Source: Trichobilharzia szidati (lineage: Eukaryota; Platyhelminthes; Trematoda; Strigeidida; Schistosomatidae). From it: a DNA stretch of 64,000 nucleotides. The position numbers and the translations under genes are program-made. Below the pieces are notes generated by a model. That model saw nothing but the letters and a program-made list of their open reading frames with translations, searched no databases and was not told where the DNA came from. Below are positions 43,220 to 56,339 of this stretch, piece by piece (position 1 is the first letter of the stretch; every line of letters starts with the position of its first letter). The stretch lies in NCBI GenBank assembly GCA_944472155.2, contig OX235272.1, positions 13,934,354 through 13,998,353 of the forward strand, given 5' to 3'.

Positions 43220-44683
43220 GAATTCCATTCTCCTTGATGTTTATTTAAATGAAGGGAAATATTTGACTACCATTTGATTTCAATACAAATAAATCAATCC
43301 AGCCGAATGCTACACACAAAATTAGGCAAGTGATCACAATTCAATGATATCAGATGGTTGGAGGCGATCGGCCACAGGAAACCTTGCCCAACCTAGGCTT
43401 CGTGCTTGTTGGCACTCACCCACTAGTCAGCAAGGCGTATCTTCAACTGCCTTGAAGGAACTCATCTCCCTTCTGGGATTCGAACCCAAGTCACCCAGTG
43501 CAGTGCTGCAGTCAGAGACGTTACCACTGAGCTATTCGGGCTAGCGATTGACCTCCTGAAGGACTGTGTAGTGGATATTTTGACTGGTTGCAGATACGCC
43601 TTGCTGACTGGTGAGTGGCAACAAGCACGAAGCCTAGGGGTTGGGAAAGGTTTCCTGTGGCCGATTTCCTCCAACCATCTAATATCACATCAAATCAATG
43701 TGCACCGCGATGGCGAGCTGCCTAGAATGGTGGCCACATTACAAACCTGACTGATAGAGGAATAAAACTTGTGCACTGTGGTAGAGTGTAATTCCATTAT
43801 GGGTAAATTTTGTTTGGATAGAGTCTCACAGTGTTATACAGTAATGTTTACTAATGACGTTTCGAGCACAATTTATTACTGCGCATAATCATATCAAGGT
43901 AATCACACGACTTCCTAAATTCATTTATATAGTTCCATTGTTTTTCACTTGATTTGATTGGTAGTAATATTTTCCACATTTCGGGTATGAGTGATGAGTC
44001 ACTCCTATTGCATGTGTTGGGTGTAGGCTCGATGAACCAGGATTCAGTAATCAACCTCTCTCTCCACCTACCTAGATTACTTCTTAGAACTTTGACTCTG
44101 TCCCACCCACCCTATTGTATGGTTATGTGTTAGTGCATGCAGTCCTATAGCTGAGTGTTTTTCTAAATTACTTATCTTCTCAGGGTCAATCATCCTTACC
44201 TTAGCTAAATTCTTATGTTCTGACAATCTGACTACCCCACACCTACTAGTTTGACCTATGTAGTTGACCTGACTCACAGTCATTGCAGGGTATTTTGTAA
44301 ATTATATTATTTTGTCTAATTGCGTCAACCGACAGGGTCCTTTAGCCTACAGAGCTTGTCCTACCTGAGTGAGTTTGTAGGTTTAAATGCCACCCTAATT
44401 CCTGCTTTATTCAGAATCCTAAGTAGGGTGGGTCTCAGATGTCCCCTCTTTATATGGTATAACTGTAGATGACTTATATTCTCTTATTTATGTTCTTATT
44501 ACTAGTTTCCCAATTCTTTTTTTCTTTTGGCCTTTTTCAATCTTCCTAATGAATTTTAAAGGATAGATAGACTGATAGAATTCAGTATGCACCAAGCAAA
44601 GGACTAGACACATCACACTAGTTACGAGTGTCCAGTCAAAGTGATCATAATGTATACATGCACACCGCTCACTCTGTCTGTAT

Positions 44684-44717
<34 letters not shown>

Positions 44718-47700
44718 GTCTTACCTGCAACACCTCCCTCAGAATTGAAAACCAATGCGTTAGATGTGATGTACCAGTTGCATGCAGCATTCCAATCAAT
44801 GTATCTTGAATATCTCGACGAAGTTGATAGTCCATTTCAACATCTAACAAACTGAACAGTTGTAACTCTAGTTTTGTATTACAATTAGTGAAATCAGTCG
44901 TCTTTGACACATCTCCATTATTATTACTAGTACTGTCGTCTTTATTGGATAAAGTTGATAGGGTTGATAAAGCAGGTGGAAGTATGTCATCTGATGATGA
45001 TGGTAGTGTTGATCGTGTCATATATCCATACAAATCCATAGCTTCTTTTTGACTTAACTGTCTTAAACACGATAAGGCTGCACGTCTTAGAACTAAGTGG
45101 GAACTAGTCAAACTTGCCTATAAAAAAATTTTAAAAAAACAAACGAAAAATAAAGATGAATTCATAAATGAATAAAAATTATGAAAATAGACATAGACAT
45201 AGACGTTTCTTAAAGAGATGGCTCCCTATATTATTATTATTATTGTTCACTTGGGTTCCTAGTGGAACATAGGGCTTCAACTGCACACCTCCAGTTGCTT
45301 CTGTCTTCTGCTGTACTTTTCACTTGCATCCATGTTAATCCATACTGTTTCAACTCCTCTTCACACGATCTCCTCCATGTCACCCTTCCACTGACGTCCC
45401 ACTCACCGCTTCCCTTTCGGGTTCCACTCGAGCTATGGCCTGACGCGCGATGTCACCCAGTGAGTGGCCTCTTCAGCCAGTGAGTGTCCAATCCATCTTC
45501 ACTTTCTCCTGCATATTTGTTGAGCGATTGCTTCTTGTTTTGTTTGTTCCCATAGTTTATTGTTTGTGATTCTTTCCGGCCATCTAATCTTCAGTATAGA
45601 ACGAAGACAGTTGTTGATAAAGGTCTTCCTATGGCCCTTGCAAAATTGATGATACTGATATAGAAACGCAGTCTGAAGTTAAGTATCTTGGATTAATTCT
45701 CTCTTCGGACCTATCCTGGTCCTCCCATGTCTTAGCGATTTCTAAAAGAATATTTCGTCTTACTTCTTATATTAAGAAGTTAAGGCACTCAGGCATAACC
45801 CAACCACTCCTCTTACAGTTTGTCAACTCGTGTATTTTACCTATTCTTCCCTACTGTTCACCCTTATTCTTTCCTGGATTGCTTAAAAAGGACTATGTCA
45901 TACTTTGTGGAACTCTGAAGACTGTCAGTAGAACGAGTGGTATCCCATTGGGCCATATCGTTGACATTGTCACTGACAGGCACTTGATGTCATGCAACAA
46001 ATTCGCTGAAGGAATTTTGTCAGACTCTGAGCACCTACTCTACTCGCAGCTCTAACCTTGTGTCTCCTCAGATAAAACGAGAATTCTTTTCAGAAGAATT
46101 TATGCACGTACGTCTAAGTATAAAAATTCCACTATACCATATTTAGCACGTACTTTATGTGATGAAAATAGTGTCAGACATGAACTAACTAACTAACCTT
46201 CTTTGCACCACTAAATAAACCATCTCCTTCACCCTTACAGCATCAAACTTTATTGTTATTGTGTTTCTTATATTTATAATCCTCTCAATTTTTTTTGGTT
46301 TTGTTTATTTTTTCGCATAAGTGTGGGCATTAAACTGTATAATGACTGTTAACTTTGTATTTCACCTCACTATACCATATCAACAGAACATTAGACTCAA
46401 TAATCTAAAACATGCTAAAGTTTCCAAACTGAATCGACAATACCGTTTGAAACAAACTCACTGCTACTATTATTATTATTATTATTAATATATTTACTAA
46501 TCTCAATTCGTGCTTCGAATATTTTTGACTTCATATCGTAAATGTGGACAAATACCTCCAGTTAATTTAGTTTTAAATTTTAATTTTATTTATATTGTAA
46601 GTAAATCAGATGCAATATTATGACAAATGCTGAGAATTCCATTCTGTATTATTAGTACTGTTTTTGGAATAAAGTAGATTATTATTATTATTTAATCAGT
46701 GTCAGCAGACAAAAAAAGCATTCATGAGAAGAATTCTTCTTGGGGAAAAAGGTCAAATGACCTGAATAAAAAAAACATGAAATCGGATGGAACATGTGCA
46801 CTGCAAAAGAATAAATGAAACACATAAACTGGCTGTGTAAAGACATCCTATGCATTCTCACGTATCAATAGACGTTAACAACAGTGGATACGAATTCGAC
46901 TGAGAAAGATGTACAAATTCTAAACTAAAGAAATACCAAAGATGCCAGGAAATTCTAAACAGTTTGGTACTGAGAAGAATCACTGTAATCATCACTAGAC
47001 ACATTAACATGAAATAAATTCATCTACTTACAAAGGGGATGTTATACGACTAAAACATTCAAAAGTTTATAGGTCAATAAAAACGATCGATACTTATATA
47101 AGTTAACAACTAATCGCAACCAGAGTCATTCAAAAAGATAATAATATAACTGGCAAAGAATTCAAATAAGTTTTACTTCACATTGAAGTCTGCATTGAAG
47201 ATGTTGTCTACAAAGACAATGAAAGCTTAGGAAACAAACCATTCATTTCATAGAACACACCTACACTAATATTGGTTACAGAATTTCACCATGAGCTGAC
47301 ATCAGTTAGAGAACCTGAAAGCAGTACTGGACAGCCGTTTCGTCCTAGTTTTGAACTCTTAATCAGTACACATCCATCGCAGTCAGGGGCTGTCTGTCTG
47401 TTTTTGACAAAGAACTTTGCACATATGTGCGGCAGTTCAATCTCTCATCTCCTCCTCATACGATCTCCTATGTGTCACCTTAAGACGATACACTCGTCAC
47501 TTCCCATTGGAATTCCACTCGAGGACCTGGCCCGCGACGTCACTTGATGGTATACTCAAAGTATGGCTGATCCATCCCTGCATCACTCACTGTATGTTAT
47601 ATCAAATAAACTTATCTAATATGAAATTATAGGACTTAAGCTGAAAATGAATATTTAATAAGTTAAAGTTTCGCCTATAAACGATTTCAGGTTTGTTAAG

Positions 47701-50700
47701 TGTGTAAAATAAAAAACCAGAATATAGGGGCTAAATAATGTTAGTCAGAAGAAACTGTTACCCTCCCTGAAAGTTGATCTGTTCTATTCCTTCGTATCAA
47801 AACTAAGATAATTCTGATTCAACTTAATATAAACACAAAAATCGAATGATGTAAAACTATGTTACTACTGAACATTCTACCTTGGAAAATAGAATAGTGT
47901 CAAAGTAAACACCCCCAAACTACTACTGTCCAGTTCATATGAGTAGTTTCAAACCGCCAAACCAATAATACTTGGTGGGGGAATCAAGATGATTCAATAG
48001 ACAAACTGACCAACATACATGTGAATTAAACCGATTCAGATGCTCCGGTGGCACAGCGGTAGGATACTGACCAATCATGCATGTGCTTCGGGGGGTTCGA
48101 TCCCTTGTCAACGCACTCCTTCACCTTGCTAAGCCAGTAATAAGACCGGTAAAGAGGGAAGGTTGGGGATGAGGCTAAGCAACCCCACCTCGTAAAAAAA
48201 CACCACTGCTATTGAAACTTCAAAGCTTAAGAAGCTTGAAGCCCTCTATGTCCCACTGGGAGCGTAAAGGAATGAAATTAACAATAAAAGATGTATTAAT
48301 GATGAGCACAGTCTCCGACAAGCGAAATAGCCTCAGTCAGGCCAGGAAGAATAACTGGTTGTTTTTATAAAAGTAAATTTAAATAATATCGATTTGTAAA
48401 GTATGATCAATGCGATTACAGTTCATTGAAGATGCTTAAATAATAATAATATTAATAATAATAATAATAAAGATATAACAGCGAATAGAATATCAACTGA
48501 AATTAGGGAAATTCCACAAAAATTCCGGATTATTCAAACCTGGATGGCCAAGTGGTAAGGATAATGTCTGAACTAACTTCTTTTGGATGCATAAATTAGG
48601 CTTGTTAATATGAATCTCCTCAGCCTCAGCAATATTTAGTAGTCGAACTCTTCAAGCAAAATTGAGATTCGTAGGTATGCGGTAAATGACCCTGAAAGCA
48701 TGATTAACGTCAATCAGTTTTGTGTTCTGTATCCACAAGATGAGACAGAATAGCGCTGCGAATAGATTTCGTTTGTCCTTTGCTTAACCAACCAGGCAGG
48801 GTGATGTTCGGAAATTCGACGAGAAACACGCCTAATTGTACGGCCTATGTAACTGGCTCACTCCACAGAAGCAGTTAAATTGGTAGATACACATGGAAGA
48901 GGCGAAATTAGGCATTTTATCTTTTATTCCCGAACGCAGAAGAAGAGAAGTGGTTTTAAAGATACAGCATAATTGAGCAACAGGGAATGCCCTTTTCACC
49001 GCCTCATTTCTAAGGCGCTGTGTTAGTATCTCACTGGTGTTGTCTCCTAGGAACTGTTGGTAACTTGGACTGCTTTGGTTTCAGATTCAGATTCTTATCA
49101 ATAAACTTTTCAGGATAACCATTCTCACTTAGCCACCGTTTAATATTGTTAAGTTCGTCGTCAAGACATTCATCCGAGTAAATCTCTCTTGCTCTGTGGA
49201 CCAATCACTTTATCAGATTGCGTTTGTATTTCAAGGGCACAAAGCTGAGAAAATGTGTGTACTGGCCAGTTGAAGCAATGTAAAATCAGTAGTGTATATT
49301 ATTAAAGACGAGAGAAAATGAATTAAAGTGAAGGAATCAAAATCTGTTTGCTGCAAAACGAGGCACTCCTCAGAGCTAGATGCCTGCTACCGAAGAGGTC
49401 TAAATTCGGATATTAGAAAAATCCCTCCCTTCAGTGCTCTTTTAGCATTTCTTTAGATGATTTCACTTAGGTAAACAAGGAACTCAAGATACTTTTCAGA
49501 ACAATCAAAAGAACACATATTACAGAAAAATGATTGAAAAATAAAAATTCTTGGACATTTAACACTTTACAATTTCTATTATAGATGACGCTAAATGAAT
49601 AAACAGAACTCTACAGGTTGTCTGTTTCAGACAAGATTGAATAAACAGTTTTGGTGTTTATAAAAAAAATGGAGGTAAGTTATTTGCATAGTGACACACA
49701 CACAAAAGAACAACATAAATTACATCATTTTCAATGATCGACGATGTTTGTTTTAAGTAGCTTAAAAATCCCCATTGAGTCGTATGGAAAAGAGAAGACG
49801 TTCAGCGAAGAGACTCTTTTCGACGGCGAATTCATTCACATAGCTGTACAATCGCATTTGTATACAGTTATTTGTGTGTGTGTATGTGAAGTTTGTCAAG
49901 TTTAGATAATTAATTAGGTAATACAAAAATGATCTAATATAGAAACAAGGTTAATTAGATAGCAAGTAAGATTGTTAAGTTGGTAAGTTAGATGACACAC
50001 AGTAAAATTGACTAAAATGTTACAACTTAGGTCAGGATAGCAACAGAGGTAATTGCAAGTAGAGACTAAGTAGAGGTGGGGTAGAGAATAATTGCGTTTA
50101 AATTAGGACTAAAATTGAGCAAATAAATTGGACGATGTAATATAAATGACTAGAAATTGAGCGTCGGTCAAGTCAGTAACAGTGGTAATGAGATGTAGAA
50201 ATTAAATCGGGTTTGTTGACATATCATCCTCCTCTTATATGAAGATGGCTCCTAGTATGGATGATGTTTGAGAATTCACATGATGTTACTCCGTGAATAG
50301 TAACTAACAGTGGAATCCAGGTTGCGCATTTCACCCTGTCTGAGAGTCGTCAATTGGACATAACTGCAATCCCCAGTGACTGATGCGGTCCTCGTATTCA
50401 GTGTCTATCGTTGGTGTTTGAAACGATGGATGCGCATTTGAGTCTCAGTAAGAATACCAACATTCACTGAGGATTGCAGTTATGTAAGGGTAAAGATTCC
50501 TCCTATCATCTAACATCAATTTAAAGTGTAAAACGATGGCGAGTAACCTAGTTTTATGATCACATGATCCGGATTTTCAACTCCAATGTGAAGTCAGTCA
50601 GTGCTACTCACTATACGGATGGATCAGAGACTTGCACTGGACTGCGCGTCATAAACAGCATCTCAAACAAACTACACACCTTCAATAACAGCTAGTTGTC

Positions 50701-53700
50701 TTCGCTCAATACCACTCAAAATCAGATGGCCAGCCAGAAAAGATCAGAAACAGAGAGAGATCTCTGGCAATGAGCGAACCAACCAACTCAGCAGGAACCG
50801 ATTGTGAAAGAAATAGGCAGGCAGGAAGAAATGGAGATGGACTGATTGGCTGGCCATACTCTGAGGAAACAAACCATCAAGTGAGTGACATCACTAGAGA
50901 AGCCATTGCTCGAGTGGAACCCGAATGGATGGGAAGCGGCGAGTTGGTGGTCAGTTCGAGGGTGGGTGACTTGGAGGAGGTGATGTGAAGAGGAGATGAA
51001 AACGTGTGGGGAGACTTGGAGCCAGGTGAAGACTGTAGGAGAGAACCGAACGCAATGGAGACGCACGGCTGAAGCCCTATGTTCCTCTAGGAATTAAAAG
51101 AAACAATAATAATATAATAATAAAGATTCCTGGGTTTCAGTGCTAATGACTATCTACGAGATAACATGCATTTCAGTCCTCCATCACCCCTATCCCTGCC
51201 CCCTCCCCCTTCTTGTCATATATGTAAAGTTGTGCACGCGCACAAGATGAATTCATTTCACTTCACTAGATTTTTATGGCCCATATTACGAAATCTGAAT
51301 AAATATGTACATAATCGTTGGTAGGAGAGAAAAATAACAGTTACAAAAAAAGAACTAACATACTTTGTGTTATTTCTAATTTTCAGGAAAAATGAATTTA
51401 AAAAAATACTTGGATTACATCATACTGAAAGCATGTTATTTCAGAAACAAAATAAAATAAATAAATAAAACTTTGTCAAGATAAGGAAGGACATTTGAAG
51501 CAAGGCAAGGGTGAAACATTGTTCTCAAGAGAGTATGGTGGTAAGACTACAAGAATACATAGTAGGATGGGATGGTAGCAATTTTGTAATCATGTGAATA
51601 ACGAAAACATTAGGAAGGGAAGGTAACTAGATTAGATAAAATAATAATAATATTATTATTATTACTATTATCTATAATGACAAACCAAACACATTGACAA
51701 AAGAACAAAAATAATACAAGACTTAAAGACATGAAAGAACGCATGCATGAAGTGTAAAGGCGTTATATCTTTTTATGGAAGGGGGAAAAACGTAGTCCAT
51801 CCAAATGAAAACATGACTAACTGCTTGGTCCACAGAGAAAGAAAGATTTGCTCGAACGAATGTCTTGACGAGGAACTTAACAATATCAAACGGTTGCTAA
51901 GTGAGAATGGTTATCCCGAAAAGCTTATTGATAAGAATCTGAATCTAAAACCAAAACAGTCCAAGTTACCAACAGTCCCCAAAAAGGCCTTATTCCTACA
52001 GATGCAGTTCCTAGGAGACAACACCAGTGAGATACTAACACAGAGCCTTAGAAATGAGGCGGTGAAAAGAGCATTCCCTGCTGCTGAATTTCGCTGTATC
52101 TCTAAAACCACTTCTCTTCTGCGTTCGGGAATGAAAGACAAACTGTCTAATTTCGCCTCTTCCATGTGTATCTACCAATTTAACTGCTCCTGTGGAGTGG
52201 GCCATTTACTTGCATAGGCCGTACAATTAGGCGTGTTTCTCATCGAATATCTGAACATCACCCTGCGTGTTTGGTTAAGCAAAGGTCAAACAAAATCTAT
52301 TCTCAGCGCTATTCTGTCTCATCTTGTGGATACAGAACACAAGACTGATTGATGTTAACCATGCTTTCAGGGTCATTTACCGCATACCTACGAATCTCAA
52401 TTTCGCCTTAAGAGTTCGACTACTAAATATTGCTGAGGCTGTTGGGATCTACATTAATAAGCCTAATTTATGCATCCAAAAGAAGTTAGTTCAGACATTA
52501 CCATTACCTTGGCCATCCAGGTTTGAATAATCCGGAATTTTTGTGGAATTTCCCTAATTTCAGTTGATATTCTATTCGCTGCTATATCTTTATGATTATT
52601 ATAATTTAAGCATCTTTAATGAACTGTAATTGCATTGATCATACTTTACAAATTGATATTATTTAAAAAACACTAATATTGTTATTAATAACTAATCTAG
52701 AATATTCTGTGTATATAAACATATTTTTAATTGTAGAGCCTGGAAGAGGAATTTATCGAAAAGAATATTCTTTGCTCGATTATTTTGTGTTTTATAGATG
52801 ACGCATTTCGTTTGAACACAACTATGCTGTTAGTAAATACTTCAAATATCCTGAATGATGAGCACTGGGGTTAAGATGGAAAGACAGAAAATTATTTTCC
52901 TTAAAGACCATAGATCACAAAACTATGTCACATTCATTTCTCTCACACAGTAAACTTGCATGTTTATCTCCCAGACAATTAATTGGTTGTTACAATGACT
53001 GGCAGTGGAATACAACAGGCACATTTCACGCACACTGTTTCAGACTCGGAATCTGTATATTCCCAGGAGGGTAATAGTGTCTCCATTGGGACTTATTTCA
53101 AACGCCAAGCCACCATTTCTGGAACATGAATTCAGTTACCTATTTGTTGAGGTTATTTTGAATTTTCCGTTGTACCATTATATTGAACTGAAACTGTTGC
53201 TGTCTGTTGACATGTCTGTCATGTGTAAAATAAATGTATTTTCTTAGGAAAATCGTATCTTTTCAGTCTGTCTTCTATCTTTGCGGTAATATGATTAAAC
53301 AACCTTAGCAGTCAGACAGTTGTAAATTACCATCTGTAGAAGTGTTATAGAGTATAGCTTGTGTATTTTGTAACCGATTTGTTAGGGAAAATTACTAATC
53401 AAGAATTCTCCAGGAGTTAAATCATAATCTTTCCATTCCGAAGAAAGTGCAGTTACTGTTATTACTACAACAGTGGAGACGTGCAGCTGAAGCCCTATGT
53501 TCCACTAGGAACCCAAGGGAACAATAATAACTATTATAACAATTTTTCATAATCCATAGCATTGAGAAGACAAATTTCGCGAGATGATATCGTCATTTCG
53601 TAGTTTCTTTACAACCGCTTCACAACTAGCAACAAGGTTAACAATAATAAAATGAAGTTCATGACAATTACTCAGTTAAATAAAAAACAAAAGTACATAC

Positions 53701-55251
53701 TAATGACCAATTATATTTACAACAGATCGTGTAGTCCATGGTAGGCGAAGATTGAAGTCTATTGTTTTTTGTACACACAGTTTAGGCTGTATGTGATTAA
53801 TCCCCAAAGTGCTTCCATCACCTTCAATAACCAACCTTGAATTAGAGTTATGTGAAATAATTGTGAAACAGTCATTAATTAATATTGATTTTGTGACCTG
53901 ACTGACATTAATAAGTGTTTTGCGATGGATGATGATGCTGGATTTCTATTCAGATTACTGGCATTTTGATTTTCTATATGATTTAGTAGCCATTTTGGAA
54001 CATGTTCTTTCCGATGACTGTATCTACAAGTTCACCTGCAATTGCTGCGGTGCACCTATATAGGTAGAACCAGCAGAATGTTCCAATGTCGTCGAAAAGA
54101 ACATGTTCCAAAATGGCTACTAAATCATATAGAAAATCCCAATGCGAGTAATCTGAATAGAAATTCAGCATCATCTATTGCAAAACACTTATTAACGTCA
54201 GGTCACAAAGTCAATATTATTAATGACTGTTTCACAATTGTTTCACATAACTGTAATTCAAGGTTATTGAGGGTGATGGAAGCACTTTGGATTAATCACA
54301 TACAGCCTAAACTGTGTGTACAAAAAACAATAGACTTCAATCTTCGCCTACCATGGACTACACGATCTGTTGTAAATATAATTGGTCATTAGTATGTACT
54401 TTTGTTTTTTATTTAACTGAGTAATTGTCATGAACTTCATTTTATTATTGTTAACCTTGTTGCTAGTTGTGAAGCGGTTGTAAAGAAACTACGAAATGAC
54501 TATGTCATTTCGCGAAATTCGCCTTCTAAATGCCTTATTCAAATTTATTAAAGGGACTTATTGTTTTAATAATCCATGCTATCAACTTGAAAGCCATCCA
54601 CTTTGAAATACTTTAAAAGCTGATCAATAAATCAGAAGAAGAAAAAAGAAACAACTAAAGTAAGCAGAAGTAAATTTACAGGATATGAAGAAGAAGAAGA
54701 AACGCGTCGGTGGCATAGCGGTTAGGACGCTCGCCGACCATGCACATGGTCCGGGGTTCGATTCCCGGCCACAAACGCACACTCCTTTACCTCGCTAAGC
54801 CAGATATAAAAGCTGGTTAGGAAGAATGGTTGGGCATGTGGCTAGCAATCCCATCCTGTAAAAATAAACACCACTGCTACAGAAACTTCAAGCCTCTAGC
54901 TTGAAGGTGCCCTATGTTCCACTGGGAACGTGAAGGAATAAAAGAAGAAGAAAGAAGAATTAAAATGGTACATGCAAGGAAAAGAGAGTGTGGAAAAAAA
55001 CGACAAATATTGAAAGACAGAAAACACTTAAATTCCATTGTCATAGTTACAGAGGAATAGAGGAAGGCATGCTCATATATATATATTTATTTATATATAT
55101 TCGCTTGAATATTTACAAATTCAATTCGCCTGATTAACTAGCGATTTCATAAGGAAGAGCATATATAAATAAATAGATAAACATAACTGACAAAATGGGT
55201 GTAACGTGAAATAAAAATCTATTTGCCTGAAGAGATATTTGAGTATTATTG

Positions 55252-55302
<51 letters not shown>

Positions 55303-56296
55303 AAGAGAGGGAGAGGGCGACTTTCGATTTAAGGACTCAAACAACAATATAGGAAGTTCTCATTACTTCTATGATAAATAAACAAACCATTATGAGGCAA
55401 ATTACCTCATTAACACTTTATTTTTTACTTGGTAGAAATAAAGAGAGAGAGAGAGAGGCAATCAACTGTGTATTCATCAACTACTAATTATAGAAATCTC
55501 GCATTTCTCTAAATCAATATTCAGCAAAAGAAAACAACAAAACGATGTTGTTTCTCCTGACATTTTGCAATTTCATTAAATGAGACTGATAGCCTTATAA
55601 AACTAACAGTGAACCAGAATTTATAAAATCATGACTTATATATATATATATATATATATGCAGCAGGTCGGGTGTGAGGGCAAATACTCGCCGAAGACAT
55701 TGACTAGTGGTCGCGCTATGTCGTGAATTGGCAGAACTTAGAACTCATGGGCTGGCCATTGGATCGGGTCCTAGTGGCTCAATGGTCTAAGAGCTCGCCT
55801 TATAAACAGAAGGTCGTAGGTCCGAACCATGGCGGTGGGTGCGTATTTATGAAGAGTCCCAAAGTAGGACGAAACAGATGTCCAGTAATTCTTTCAGGTT
55901 TTCCAATGGTTCTCTAGCCAATGTCAGCTCATGGTGAAATCCTGTAACCCATCAACCAAATCTCCACAAACCAATACTTGAATTATTCTTTTCTTTTATT
56001 CCTTTACTTTCCCAGTGGAACATAGGGCCTCAAGCTAAAGTTTTGAAGTTTAGGTAGCAGTGGTGTTTTTATTTTCACGGGAAGGGTTCGCTAGCCTGAC
56101 TCCCACTCTCCATCTTTACCGGCCTTACTGCCGGCTAAGCGAGCTTTAGGAATGCGTCGGAACCTGGGCCATGTGAGTGGTTGTTGGCGAGCATCTTACT
56201 GTAGAACCACCGACGCACTATCGCTATGAAACATGACTATAAAACATTATGACACATCAGGTGAAACAAGACTGAGGTAGTCAATAACACCTTACT

Positions 56297-56339
<43 letters not shown>

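Noticed and set aside
55121..55303. Open frame over a TA repeat
   Set aside because: It translates microsatellite (Ile-Tyr repeats); no coding evidence.
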